64,000 nucleotides of DNA from Allolobophora icterica (lineage: Eukaryota; Annelida; Clitellata; Crassiclitellata; Lumbricidae), in the NCBI GenBank assembly GCA_963556255.1, contig OY744610.1, positions 63,481,298 to 63,545,297 on the forward strand, in the 5' to 3' direction. Within the stretch, counting starts at the first letter, position 1. The number at the start of each line of letters is the position of its first letter. Below are positions 1 through 12,919 of this stretch, piece after piece. The notes under the pieces were generated by a model that saw nothing but the letters and a program-made list of their open reading frames with translations, was not told the origin of the DNA and searched no databases. The translations under genes were made by a program, and so were the position numbers.

Positions 1-774
1 AATACGTAAACTCCTTTTCATGTTAGTCGTAATTAAAAGTTAGAAATTTGTTATCCGGCCCTCCGAATTTTTTGGGCGTTTAATGTGGCCCAGTGTGCAA
101 AAAGTTTGCCCACCCCTGCGCTAAACATTATAACGTATACAATTCAACGGTTGAGTATTAAAATTCAAAGATTGGATTTGAATCCAAGATTTTAATGACT
201 GTTTATGGCTCCAAAGGACGTTTACATGTACGTCGAAATACTAATGCGAACCAGTCCTTACAGTATCTGCCACTCAACTACTATCAATGAAACCAACAAG
301 AATTTATAGCGTCGTAAATTAGCGATTTAAAGGTGTCTAAGCAGAGCGTTATAATTGCAGTTGCAATAGGTGCTTAACGACACTTTGTGGTTGTTAGGAC
401 CGTTGACGTCAAGCTGACCTTACTCAAAACTGTTTTCCTTATAAAACATAATAGGGCCTATCAGGGAATCCATTTAATAAAGGAATGGCAACTCGTTACA
501 GATAATTATTACATACCCTGTTGCATCCTTACCGCTTTATTTTTACGCATGAAATTAAATATGCTGTTTTAAGTCTCCACATTCAATGTTTCCTGCACAA
601 CTCTATTTATTCATCGAGTTTCTTTCAGAAATAGGGGCCTATGATTAACTGATACTATTTTCAATATAAACAAGACGCGATGCTTTCCTGTCCGCCAGAT
701 GGCCGCGGTCAAACTAGTAACACGACAATAAATAAGGAGTTTTCATTTATAATTTTAAGGTTTTCATGATAGTG
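1..774. other. Gene-free repeat-derived stretch at the left edge
   Basis: I see no gene here. The sequence belongs to the locally repeated material: bases 150-600 resemble 15.70-16.00 kb and 29.25-30.11 kb, and a copy of the recurrent GATTTAAAGGTGT element lies at about 322-425, followed by the words TTAACGAC and GTTGACGTCA. Bases 660-740 match 30.06-30.13 kb directly and 16.05-16.13 kb in inverted orientation. Confidence 0.5.
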
Positions 775-1008
775 TTGTGATTAGCGTGCTGGACTGTGAA
801 ATTTGGTTCGAGATTTCTGCTACACTTGGCTCATTAGCCCACTCAGCTATTATGTGTACACTGACCGTACCTTGTCAGTGGGAAGGCGAGGTAGAGGACT
901 GGTCAACCGCCCTCATATGCCGAGGCTAAGAAAATGAAGTCACTGACACTTGGTACCCATGTCTGCCTCAGGGCTAGCTTAAGGGACTGCTCCTTTTTTA
1001 TCTTCTAA
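775..1008 (+). repeat. SINE3-type dispersed repeat copy
   Basis: This copy carries part of a tRNA-like head (attagcgtgctggactgtga) and the body that starts near tctgctacacttggctcatt and continues through gagaggactggtc-like and atatgccgaggctaag words. The same body recurs near 5.38, 8.60, 14.92, 28.27, 30.2 and 46.3 kb. The family name is mine. No coding capacity is seen. Confidence 0.6.
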
Positions 1009-1009
1009 A

Positions 1010-2360
1010 ACTTATATATTAGACCCTGTATTGATTTCTTTATGCATGAATGCGTACATTCGTAGTTACATGCATAGGGCCTACATATAGGCCTACAAAT
1101 GCATACATAGAATTGCATAAATGACAAATACAATGCACACCTGCTTTAAGTTTTGCATTTGACCTATAAGTGGAAGTAGAGGCGCAATGTCTAAAATTAA
1201 ACAAAAAACTGCATTATTCCTTGGGAATAGTGAGAACTGTTCAAAATAATTAGACACCTCTTTTAAGTGTCGTATTCGCTCTTTAAGTAAAAGCAGCAGC
1301 GCAGTACTCCATTGTAGTCATCTATCGCTGTTGCACGTGGTTTGTAATTGATAAGTGATGCTAAGATAAGAGCTAGAAGAATTAGATAAGAACTGTTCGC
1401 CATATTGAACATTGTATGTAAATATGGTGTAGATGGTTTTGATGTTAAATTAGTTTGATTAGAAACTGTGTAAACATTTGTAAATAAATTCTAAACAACA
1501 GTCTAAAAAGGGACTAAAGTCCAGCAAGAAGTCAATAAAAAGCCTTTGAGGCTACAAACTCAATATTAATAAAGAGAAAAACGAACCTTTTGGGGCCATC
1601 AAAAAAACCTTATGGTGGACCAAAGAGCCTTTGGCCAAAGAGAAAGAGGAAAAGAGCCACATGGTCAAATCGATTATATAAAAATCATATTAATGTTAAT
1701 CTATGTATTATCAAAGCTCAAACCCAACATCTGGCTAACATCAACTCAACAACCTGTCACATACCAAATAACAAGGAGAGAAGCAAACGAAACTGATGGA
1801 AAAAAGATAGATGAAACTAAAACTGTATCAATGAACTTTAAAGACGTCGGCGGCCTTGGTAGCCATAAGATGTCGTTGAACAATGGATTACTTCTACATC
1901 CTGTAGGCCTATTATGAGCACTGTATAAACATAATGTCTACTAATGACTACTTACAGCGTGGATCAGATATTCACACCCACTACACTAGGAACTCGGACA
2001 AGTAACCTTCAGCACTTACACATTTAAACACACGTGAATTTTCAGCCAAGCATACATGTGTATAGGCCCCTCTGTTTGGAAACATAAACTACTCAACGAA
2101 TCAATAGGGTAAGGTCAACGTCAACGGCATTTATTTCAGCAATAAGATAACTTTTAAAACCGAATATGAGTACGGTTATAAAGTTCTGCTTTTAAACACC
2201 TTTAAATCGTGTATTTGCGTGCTATAATACCTTTAATTCATCGTTTTCGTTTAATCGGCATACATGAGGCCTAAATGTGGTCAGGTTGACGTCAAAAGCC
2301 ATAAGATAACATTAAACAATGGAGATAACTTCGCTTTAAAACTCTACAATTGGCCGCGAC
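1010..2360. repeat. Duplicated block C, copy 1 (partner at 25450-27600)
   Basis: Several anchors recur in the same order at 25.45-27.6 kb. They are the start gaccctgta-ttgatttctt, the phrase catttgacctataa-tggaag, the phrase ccaaagag-gaggaaaag, and the end ggccgcgact followed by an aggaggat purine run. No gene was recognised. Short frames inside it have no protein-like features, and a reverse-oriented copy of the recurrent AAAGGTGT element lies at about 2130-2215. Confidence 0.6.
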
Positions 2361-2374
2361 TGCAACAGAAACAG

Positions 2375-2455
2375 GAGGATGAGGAGGAGGAGGAGGAGGA
2401 GGAGGAGGAGGAGGAGGAGGAGGAGGAGGAGGAGGAGGAGGAGGAGGAGGAGGAT
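2375..2455. repeat. (GGA)n microsatellite
   Basis: This is a nearly pure GGA/GAG tract in a purine-rich stretch that continues to about 2590. It produces artefactual poly-Glu, poly-Pro and poly-Ser frames on the two strands. Confidence 0.95.
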
Positions 2456-2595
2456 AAAGAGGAGGACAAAGAAGGAGGACAAAACAGGAGTATGAAGGAG
2501 GAAGATAATATAAAAGTAAGAGGATAAAGGAGGATGACAAAACAGCAGGATAACTGAGGAAGATAAAAGAGGAGGATGAAGAAGAAGGTCATTAA

Positions 2596-4874
<2,279 letters not shown>

Positions 4875-4911
4875 CCGTTCCGGAAAAAAATAATTAATTT
4901 AATCTCTAAGA

Positions 4912-4937
4912 CCCTGAGGGAACGAAGTACCTCAGGG
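4912..4937 (+). other. 3' terminal hairpin of the retroelement
   Basis: The arms ccctgagg and cctcaggg pair perfectly around a 10-nt loop, one base before the poly-A tail. A 3' stem-loop next to the tail is a common recognition feature of LINE RNA for its reverse transcriptase. The function here is inferred from position. Confidence 0.6.
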
Positions 4938-4938
4938 C

Positions 4939-4962
4939 AAAAAAAAAAAAAAAAAAAAAAAA

Positions 4963-4998
<36 letters not shown>

Positions 4999-5052
4999 CA
5001 TCATCGTCATCATCATCATCATCATCATCATTATCATTATCATCATCATCAT
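4939..5052. repeat. Poly-A, (TAA)n and (CAT)n tract
   Basis: A 26-base A run is followed by about 35 bp of TAA repeat and then CAT/CGT triplets. The A run is the tail of the retroelement. The TAA part is the probable continuation of its target, and the CAT part also precedes the purine-rich block at 14.64 and 27.93 kb. Confidence 0.9.
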
Positions 5053-5600
5053 GACATGCTTACGATGGAAAACAACCCCTAAAAAAGAGAAGGTGAAAAA
5101 GAAGACGAAGAAGGTGACGAAGAGGAATACGAACAGATAGAGGGAGAGCGAGAGGAAGAGGGATATGGAAAGGGAGAGGAAATCGTATACGATGAGGACG
5201 GGGAAGAGGATGAGGAAGAAGACGAGGAAGAAGCATGTCGTGGGCCTTGCATTAGTGATCGGCAACATTAATCTTAAATTAATATACGAGGTGTGTTCGA
5301 TAGCATAGTGGCTAGCGTGCTGGACTGTCAATCGAAGGGTCGAAGGCTCAAATCCCCACCACAGCAGAAATCTGTTTCGAGATTTTGGCTCCACCTGCGC
5401 CCTTTAGCCAACTAATCTACAATGAGTACACCGACCTACACTGTCGGTGGGAAGATGAGATGGCGAGGAAGAGGACTGGTCGCCCGCCCTCGTATGCCAA
5501 AGTGCAGGTGGAGCGGAAATCTGGAAAGAAATTGCTGTTCTTGTGGGGATTTGAGCGTCATCTTGCATTGGAGTGGTAGTTTCAGTTTAACCACACTGTG
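5053..5600 (+). repeat. Composite repeat, copy 1: purine-rich block plus SINE3 with tRNA-like head
   Basis: A gaagaag/gagagg-rich block (5053-5235) ends in atgtcgtgggccttgcatta, and a SINE3 copy follows. In this copy the tRNA-like head is visible (tagcatagtggctagcgtgc to about 5365, with ggctcaaatcccc as a B-box-like word), and the body runs from tggctccacctgcgccc to about 5580. The same composite occurs at 14.64-15.12 and 28.08-28.47 kb without the head. Confidence 0.65.
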
Positions 5601-6145
5601 GGATGACAAAGATCCTCCTTCATCTAAGCTTGGGACTGGCACTGCCAGAGTACGAGAAGTGGCGGAGTTGCTTGCACTTGAGTGAAAATAAGTAAGTATG
5701 TAGCATAGGAAAGACGCGATTAAAGGGTTTCTTAATAGGATGTAACTCAGCCTACAGTAATTGTACTAATATTCATGGTTAAACGAAACTACTGTGAATA
5801 TCGTTAACGTCGACCTTATATTATTATAACATTCATTTATACTACACGTTATGTAACTGTTGCGTATATAATCCAGAGATTGGATTTGAAAATTCTAAGA
5901 TATATGATTTTTACGACAGTTAATGAGACCAAAGGCCGTTGACGCCTTACGGAATGACTTCTCTGCAATTTTCACCGAAGTTGTTTTTGTTACCGCAATT
6001 GAATTAGCTATTGAACGAAAAATGAAGAATATATTATTTTAGAATCGGAAACACGCGATTTAAAGGTGTTTAAGCAGAGCGGTGCAATTGTACTGGAACT
6101 CAATGTTTAACGACATCTTGTGGCTTTGCAATTATTGTACTACTA
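5601..6145. other. Gene-free part of unit I
   Basis: No gene is seen. It contains a dispersed repeat word set (tcatctaagcttgggactgg to gtggcggagtt, about 5620-5670) and two copies of the recurrent AAAGGTGT/TTAACGAC element (about 5712-5800 and 6056-6125). The second is preceded by a TATA-like aagaatatatt. Confidence 0.5.
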
Positions 6146-6153
6146 GCTGTAAC

Positions 6154-7270
6154 CAGTGGCGTAACAACCATATAACGAGGGTGGACAAAGTCCAGGGGCC
6201 CCCGAGGTCTCAGGGGCCCCAAGCTTTTTTACTGCGCACCCTGTGTCGTAGTCTGCTTTAGGGCCATATTCTTTCATTTTCCCCCAAGCAAATTTTTTTT
6301 AATATGGTTAATTGTTCCTTCCGATGACATATTTAGCCTACGGTCTTCAAAAGTGCCGCAACCAAGCCCATGTAGGTCTGAGCATCTCTGCAGCCTGAAG
6401 TAGGCTAGCCTGTATATATATGACGAATGCTTCATGATATAATTGTATACACCACAGCTTTATGTACGTGTGGTGTCTATATCTAGGCTATAGGTCACCG
6501 GGTCGCCGAGGTCGGGCTATATGACCCTGATCGTAGTAGACTCCAGTTGCCTATGAGTCAGATTCTCCCTTTCAGGCGTAACCACTGCATAGGGCCTACA
6601 CTTAAGTTTACGGTATACGCATATCTCTCAACTCCAGTCCTAAGAAATGCCTGAAATAATATATGCCTCATTGCACGTCTGTTTATGGCTCTCTCACTCA
6701 CATGGATCTGCGATGGCCCTATAGCCAGTGGCAGAGCGCTCCTTCTCCAAATTGAAACTTATGCAGATGTAGGCCTATCTTAGATCCACTATCTAACAGA
6801 ACATGCTTGATGGTCTTGCTCTTCTTGCGGTCGAAAACGAATGCGCAAAACAATTGAATATTAATGATTTGATAGACACATTTGCTAATAGTAAAGCTAG
6901 AATAGCCAAATTCATGAAGTAATTCTCTGAAGAAGCGCTTCGCACTGACGACGGTGACTGGGAGAGTGACAAACAGCACACAAGCAGTAGCCAGTTCTGG
7001 GATAGATGACGTGATGTGAGAGCTCAATATGAGAACTACGACAGACATTACATTACTGTGTACGTAGGCAATACATTTTTGGTGTATTCTTGTTTTGTCT
7101 TGAACCATTAATGTGACTTGAACTATGGACCATTAATCAGAACGTTTAATACTCTTTTTTTAACTTAACTGCAGTTTAAAATAGCTATCTCATCATTTTC
7201 ACTTTTTAATGGGTAAGGGCCCCCGAGCTTAGAATGTCCAAGGGCCCCCGGCTAGGTTGTTACGCCACTG
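6154..7270. mobile_element. hAT-superfamily DNA transposon, internally deleted
   Basis: The ends are perfect 16-bp inverted repeats (cagtggcgtaacaacc), flanked by an exact 8-bp target duplication gctgtaac at 6146-6153 and 7271-7278. The length is 1117 bp. The ends carry ggggcccccgag-type words. A minus-strand remnant of the hAT C-terminal dimerisation domain lies inside. The 8-bp duplication, CAGTG ends and coding remnant together define hAT. Confidence 0.93.
6719..7108 (-). pseudogene. hAT transposase C-terminal remnant
   Basis: The frame contains SIPELATACVLFVTLPVTVV followed by SAKRFF, which matches the hAT dimerisation motif pattern (ELA...FxTLPVTxxSxERSFS) that I know from the family. 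The next helix is better read in the neighbouring frame (about 6793-6981), so at least one frameshift is present. The catalytic RNase-H part is missing because the whole element is only 1.1 kb. No function is expected. Confidence 0.8.
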
Positions 7271-7600
7271 GCTGTAACCCGTGAAAAAACACGGCATGTA
7301 AATTTATTCTAGAAACTTTAATGGTTCTTTAAGATAAAAACCCACTGGGTCGAATGATTGTTCTTGTGCTTTATTAAAAATCAGTGCAAATGCCATAATG
7401 AAGGGAAACTGACGTCGTCGCATTGTAAATGGAAGCCCAGAATCACTGGGTTCTAAGTTGAGTCGTGGAATGAAACCAGCATCATTTAACAGTCGGTCTG
7501 TTTGCAGCATATACATTGTCAACGTCCAGGTGCATGGCTGTCTTGACAACTTCCCTTGGCAGAGAGACAGAGACAGGTACAGATACAGAGACAGAGAAAC

Positions 7601-7601
<1 letters not shown>

Positions 7602-7674
<73 letters not shown>
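7602..7674. repeat. (AT)n microsatellite in unit I
   Basis: A pure AT tract of about 73 bp is preceded by an agagacagagacag-rich stretch from about 7560. It creates artefactual Tyr-Ile frames. Confidence 0.95.
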
Positions 7675-7677
<3 letters not shown>

Positions 7678-9339
7678 GGGAAGGCTACCCTCCCTCCCTC
7701 CATTCCTTTCTCACTGACTCTAGCCTTGGCTGGCTTAAGGGATGGAGGGACGGAGGGAGGGAGGCCCTCGTCTGTGTATAAGGAGACTTTGGGTTGCCCA
7801 TATTTATAGCCCAAAACCCATAGTTACGCGACTAACTCAGTGTTTAACGACACCTTGTGGCTGCCATGGGTTGCAAGTTGACATTGACCTTGTATTACTG
7901 TATTCATGCAGGAGTAGAAAAGAAAGCAGTAGAGTGTAGTGTATGCGTGGATTAATCAAACAGAAGAAACCTTCATATTAGGGAATGTGCTGCGGAAGAG
8001 TGAAGATTATCCGGAGTTTATCAAAGGCACAGTTCCTGGATCAGAGCTAAATGAAGACCTTGGGATGGACTGATAACGTAAAGTCGTGGACTGGATTATC
8101 ATTCGACAGGTTTCTCGTCTCTGTTGATAGAGACGAGAAACAGAAGTGGATAGAGTAGAATTGTCCATGGTCCGGCCAATCCTAGGATTGAAGAGAAGAC
8201 ACGCTAAACGGTTGCGTATATAATCCAAAGATTCGATTGGAATCGTAGATTTAAACAATAGTTTAAAACGTCGTAACCTTGGACGTAATTAATATCGAAC
8301 CAGTTCCCATTTCAGCTGAGAGTCAAGATTACTACTAGTGCTGAACCAACATCAATTTATAATTCTGCAAGTTCACGATTTAAAGGTGTCCAAAAAGAGC
8401 GTTACGATTGGAGTAACATTAGATGCTTAACGACATCCTGTTGTGTTGTTTGTACAGAACACAGTATGAAGGAACTCATATAATAAAGGAATGGCAACTC
8501 ATAATAATAATTGTACACCCTGTTGCATCCTTACCCCAGTCCTCAGGCTAATTTTTGCGCCCGATATTAAGCATGCTGTGTTAAATATCCACCTGCGTCC
8601 CCTAGCCAACTCAGCTATAATGAATACACTGATCTACACTGTCAGTGTGGAGAAGACACGGCGTTGGAGTGGACTGGCCAACCGCCCTCATATGCCGAGG
8701 CTAAGGAAATGACGTCGCTTACACTTCACACCGATGGGTGCTTCAGGGTTAGCTTAAGGAGCTCTTCTCCATCTTCTAAGACTTATATATATATATATAT
8801 ATTTTTTTTATATTACATATATATTATATATATATGCATGTATATATATATATATATATATCCAACGATGGATCCAACAGTTTGAGATGCTCAGTTTGAG
8901 ATGCTAGCTACTTATGCCATACAAAAAGTTAGATCTGTTCAAACACTTTTTTCTATTGGCGTCAACAGCCTTGGATGCCACAAACAGCTGATCCAACAGT
9001 TTAACGACACCTTGTTATGGCAAGAGAGAACGTTGACTTTAAAATTACATCGAGCAGTTCACACCGTTCGTATCGCATAGGCCTATTTCAGCGACGTCTA
9101 AGTTGAAAAAGAAATGCTTGCCGATGCGTGTCCTTTCGCTTATAGGACGAATGTCATACTTGAAAGAGGTGTCTAATTATTTTAAACAGTTCTCATCGCT
9201 TGTAGGGATCAACATTCCCAACAACTTAACGCAACTGAGGTGCATAGTTATAGGAATATATTAATGCGTTTTAAAGGTGTGTGTCACCGGCTCAAACCGT
9301 CGTTCTGAAATGTAGTTTCAGGCATATCTTGTCGCAGCT
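7675..9339. other. Gene-free repeat mosaic of unit I
   Basis: No gene is seen. The content includes the phrase aacgacaccttgtggctgcc and gcaggagtagaaaagaaag (about 7845-7930, recurring at 15.40 and 28.86 kb), an AAAGGTGT element at about 8366-8440, a headless SINE3 body at about 8590-8770, AT tracts at 8783-8862, and the gagatgctagctacttatg block at about 8880-9230 (recurring at 16.43 and 30.34 kb). Confidence 0.5.
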
Positions 9340-10278
9340 TAGCGCTGTATTGCTGGTTAGTTGCTGTTTAACGACGCTGTGTGACCTGTATCACAACAAA
9401 AGTGATTAGCGTTGCCCTCCTTTTTTATCCAGGCTTGACACTGGCGCTACCAAAGTACGGGCAGTGGCGGAGTTCTATATATATTGCGTCGGCCGTATAC
9501 CATAAATACAAGTAGGCTACCATTAGGAATACGTATGCACTTAATATTATGTTAACAAAATCTGGATCGTCATGTGACAAGCCTACCTATAATGTGGCTG
9601 TGATGACCCATTTCGTCAAATACTCATATATAGCCTGTGACTGGAACAGACCTTAAACGGTAAACTTCCGTGTTAAGCGACTCAGCACAACTGTTATAGT
9701 AATCCTGTTAACACGTTGAATATCCAGAGAGTATACAGAACTTTTTATTAATAGTTTAGTTACATTATTTTAAAGAAATTACCTCTGAATGTCGGATTCG
9801 CTTAGAAAATAAAGACCTATATTCCTCTGTATGCGAGTCCAGCTTCTGTTTGGTTAATTTTATCTGAGGCTCTTATCCTGACGGCCTAGAAAAACGTAGC
9901 CCATCAATTTATTCTTCACCGAAGATTAAGCTTTCTATAATTATATACCATTGGCTTGTATGTTAACAGCAAGCGTGTGGCGTTACTATAGTGACGCTCT
10001 ATGGCAAACCGTTAACCTCACAAATCACAACATCGTGGTATATATACTAAAAATGGTGAGGTTGACGTCAACGGTCTTGGCTGGTGCACGAGATGTCGTT
10101 AAAAACTGGAAGCTAATGCTCAGCGTCTATATTAGACACCTCTAAGTCGTCGCCATACTAATCTATAAATAAGTCATTTCGCTCTTTCTCGTTTGAATAG
10201 GCTTAGCCCTCCGTAGGAAGCGGTGTATGCAAGATCGCGATCAACGGCCTTGAAAGCCTTAATCAAGATGGCGCTTGT

Positions 10279-10491
10279 GGGGCGTGGTGGTTCAGTGGTA
10301 AGTTCGGCGCCTTGTGACCGGAGGGTTGCAGGTTCGAATCCCACTCTACCCGCTGCGTACAGACCTTGCTCGTGGCGCTTCGGCGTGAAAACTCCGACAC
10401 AGTATCAAATGCTGTAGTCGGGAGCGCCTCTGAGTAGTAGTAGACTTGAGGAGGCGCTATAGAAATATCCGAAATAAATAAATACACTACA
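10279..10491 (+). repeat. SINE1 copy, tRNA-derived
   Basis: The tRNA-like head starts ggggcgtggtggttcagtgg (A-box region) and has the B box ggttcgaatcc at about 10332. The body ends gaggcgctatagaaatatcc followed by an aaata-type tail. Similar copies lie at 47.24, 52.82 (minus) and 53.12 kb. The internal Pol III promoter boxes are visible. Confidence 0.85.
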
Positions 10492-10782
10492 AGGCCTACT
10501 ACTGCGCTGAAACAGCTTGTCAATGTCAAATGATGTGTGCGAACTGGACTGCAAGGTTATATAATTTTCTCGTCCATAATGTTCTTTGAAGTCTGTAGTG
10601 TATATCCTCAGTGCTAAACACTTTATGAGGCCACTAACAGTCCCCGGAGTAAGTTGCTAAGGAATTACTGGCTGACTTGATGGGTTAGCGACTGACTTAG
10701 CGACTTAGTCGACTGGCCGTAGACGTTGAAACCAACGTATTTTCAACGTTACGTTTGCCTGTACGAACAGACGTCATTGTCG

Positions 10783-10810
10783 ATGTATATATATATATAT
10801 ATTACTCCAG

Positions 10811-10881
<71 letters not shown>
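10783..10881. repeat. (AT)n microsatellite
   Basis: Two AT tracts are separated by a short attactccagtctg interruption. Confidence 0.9.
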
Positions 10882-10885
<4 letters not shown>

Positions 10886-11384
10886 TACTACACCTTATAC
10901 AACGGTTGCGTTTATAATCAAATTGGATTGGAATGCAAGATTTTAACGACAGCCAATGACACAGAAGACCATTGATGTCTTAAGAGAAACTTTTGAATAT
11001 TTCAACGAAGTTGCTTCTGTTGCCGCAGTCTGATAGAGGGACGAATTACACCTAGCGATGGAACGAAAAATGAAGAATATATAAACTCGGAAGAACGCGA
11101 TTTAAAGGTGTTTAAGCGGAGCTTAACAATTGTAAAGTATTCACGGTTTACTTTGGCAATAATTTGTATGAACATAGATTAGGCCTATCTGCTCATAATA
11201 GGCCTTTCTGATTGCTATAGTACCATGTGTATATATTTGGCTACAATATCCACCTTTCAAGAACCTCAATTCTAAATAGCAACTTCTAAAACGCCGTTGT
11301 CTAACGCATAAAGCATCAACAGCCATAAGTACTCACATCGCTATGTACAAAGCAGGAGCTCCAACTAATCGAATAGCGCGAAGC

Positions 11385-11551
11385 ACGATAGACGATTGGC
11401 TACAGCTTCACCTTGTAACGCGGAAAGAACGGGTTCGATCTTCCTCCACTGAGACGGTTACTTTCTTCCGCAAGCCCTTCACTCACAATTGCTCAGCGCC
11501 ATCAATTGATGCTTAGTCATTAAATAATGGCGCTTAATAAATGCCTAATAA
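11385..11551 (+). repeat. SINE2 copy in unit I
   Basis: The tRNA-like head contains gattggctac and the B box gggttcgatc, followed by a body ending taatggcgcttaataaatgc. It lies at the position equivalent to 22016 in unit II and 35203 in unit III, so this SINE was present before the units duplicated. A good tRNA cloverleaf is not evident, so I do not call a tRNA gene. Confidence 0.75.
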
Positions 11552-11806
11552 TATAACATAATTTTTGTTCCAGGGTGATTAATTCTAGCCCTACTTCGAG
11601 TAATAAGTCAGAAGAATTATTGAAAAATCACGAATTATATTTCGTAAAGCAAGTTACGGATATCAACGTTTGATCAAAAGTACCCGCGTTTTCCGAACTG
11701 GAAGCAAAATCGAGATTATTTTACATGTAATAATTACATATTACATGTAGGAAAAATAGTTGTATGATAATTACATGTAATAATTACACAAAGTAATCCT
11801 GGTGTT

Positions 11807-11981
11807 CAGGGGCGTCTACACCATAGAAACCTTGGAGCAAATGCTCCATCCAAGAAATAAGGGGGGAAAGATCTATCAACGTGTGTGCCACCATTTTAGG
11901 GGGGGAAGGAACGGGGAGGGGGGAAGAAGAGGAAGAAAATGGACGTTGCTCCAATGACTTAGGGGGGGATAGACGCCCCTG
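11807..11981. mobile_element. Short non-autonomous hAT-type element (175 bp)
   Basis: The ends are caggggcgtctaca and atagacgcccctg, inverted repeats of each other over about 12 bp. An exact 8-bp duplication ctggtgtt flanks it at 11799-11806 and 11982-11989. The sister sequence at about 22325 reads through the site without the element (aagtaatcctgttgattaat), which confirms insertion after duplication. Confidence 0.9.
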
Positions 11982-12775
11982 CTGGTGTTTAATCTCCAGT
12001 AGATCTATACATAGGGGCCTACTGACAGCGATTATTGATTAATGCAACTATTATTGATTATTTTAATCAAAAAGCAGTTATCGTAATCTAAAGATTTCTA
12101 CTGCGTCAAAAAGAAGCAAAATCGCGAAAACCAGTTTATTCACAGGATCAGTCAAAGCAAACTTCCTGACAATTAATATCACTTTTCCATAAATCCTTTA
12201 CTGACCGATCCACTCCGCCGCCATCCAATTTTTCTCATCCTAAGCAAAACACACCTCAGCAGATCGCCTGCCTCCTTCTCTCTATGGTCTCTGGCACGGT
12301 ATCCCTCGGACTTGACGCAGCGCATGAACAATCCGGTGCTTTGCACGTAGCTCTTAAGCAATACGTTAGAAATATCCGAGCTACGATAACGATGCCTGAC
12401 TTCTACTGAACACTAGATATTCCTTAGAAGACGTTTTCTTACAACACGAATTCTTATATAAAAACGGTCCTGGAAATGAATTCAAAATATAATTTAGCTA
12501 TAGAAATTGACCTAATCAGCGCTTGTGAATAGGCTCAGCGCTCGTGAGTTAGCTGGAGCACTGCGCTTAGCTTTAGAGTATAGCGCCGTAGAAAGTAGGA
12601 GCTTACGAATACGACATCATGGATCAACGTTGTGGCAATGCGGACGTTGACTTGACTTCCAATGATACATTTGAAGGAGGTTTTGTTGTACTAAAAATAC
12701 ACGGCGATCGTTAAAATAATCGTTTACAATCTTCTTGTATATTGAGATAAGCCCAAAGCCTTGGCATGGTGAGAT

Positions 12776-12881
12776 ATACATACATACATGCATACATATA
12801 TACTACATACATGCATACATGTATACTTACATAAATACATACATGCACACATTTATCCAACATACATGCATACATACATTG
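12776..12881. repeat. (CATA)n-type microsatellite, interrupted
   Basis: Imperfect tacatacatg repeats lie just downstream of calcium-sensor gene A. Equivalent and much longer tracts lie downstream of gene B. Confidence 0.85.
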
Positions 12882-12919
12882 GGCATATTAGCTTATAGAA
12901 AGGGATTACAGGGCCTGGG

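Larger units (their letters stand above)
9340..12770. other. Intergenic part of unit I upstream-to-gene landmarks
   Basis: No gene is seen. Landmarks shared with the sister units are GGTTAGTTGCTGTTTAACGA at about 9355, GGCAAACCGTTAACCTCACA at about 10003, GCGACTTAGTCGACTGGCCG at about 10698, tattcacggtttactttggc at about 11137, and GCTCAGCGCTCGTGAGTTAG at about 12532. SINEs, an AT tract and a hAT-type element inside are listed separately. Confidence 0.5.

Noticed and set aside
10279..10351. tRNA gene (also at 47239, 53123 and on the minus strand at 53039)
   Set aside because: A and B boxes are good, but each is followed by the same SINE body and tail, and several near-identical copies exist, so these are SINE heads.
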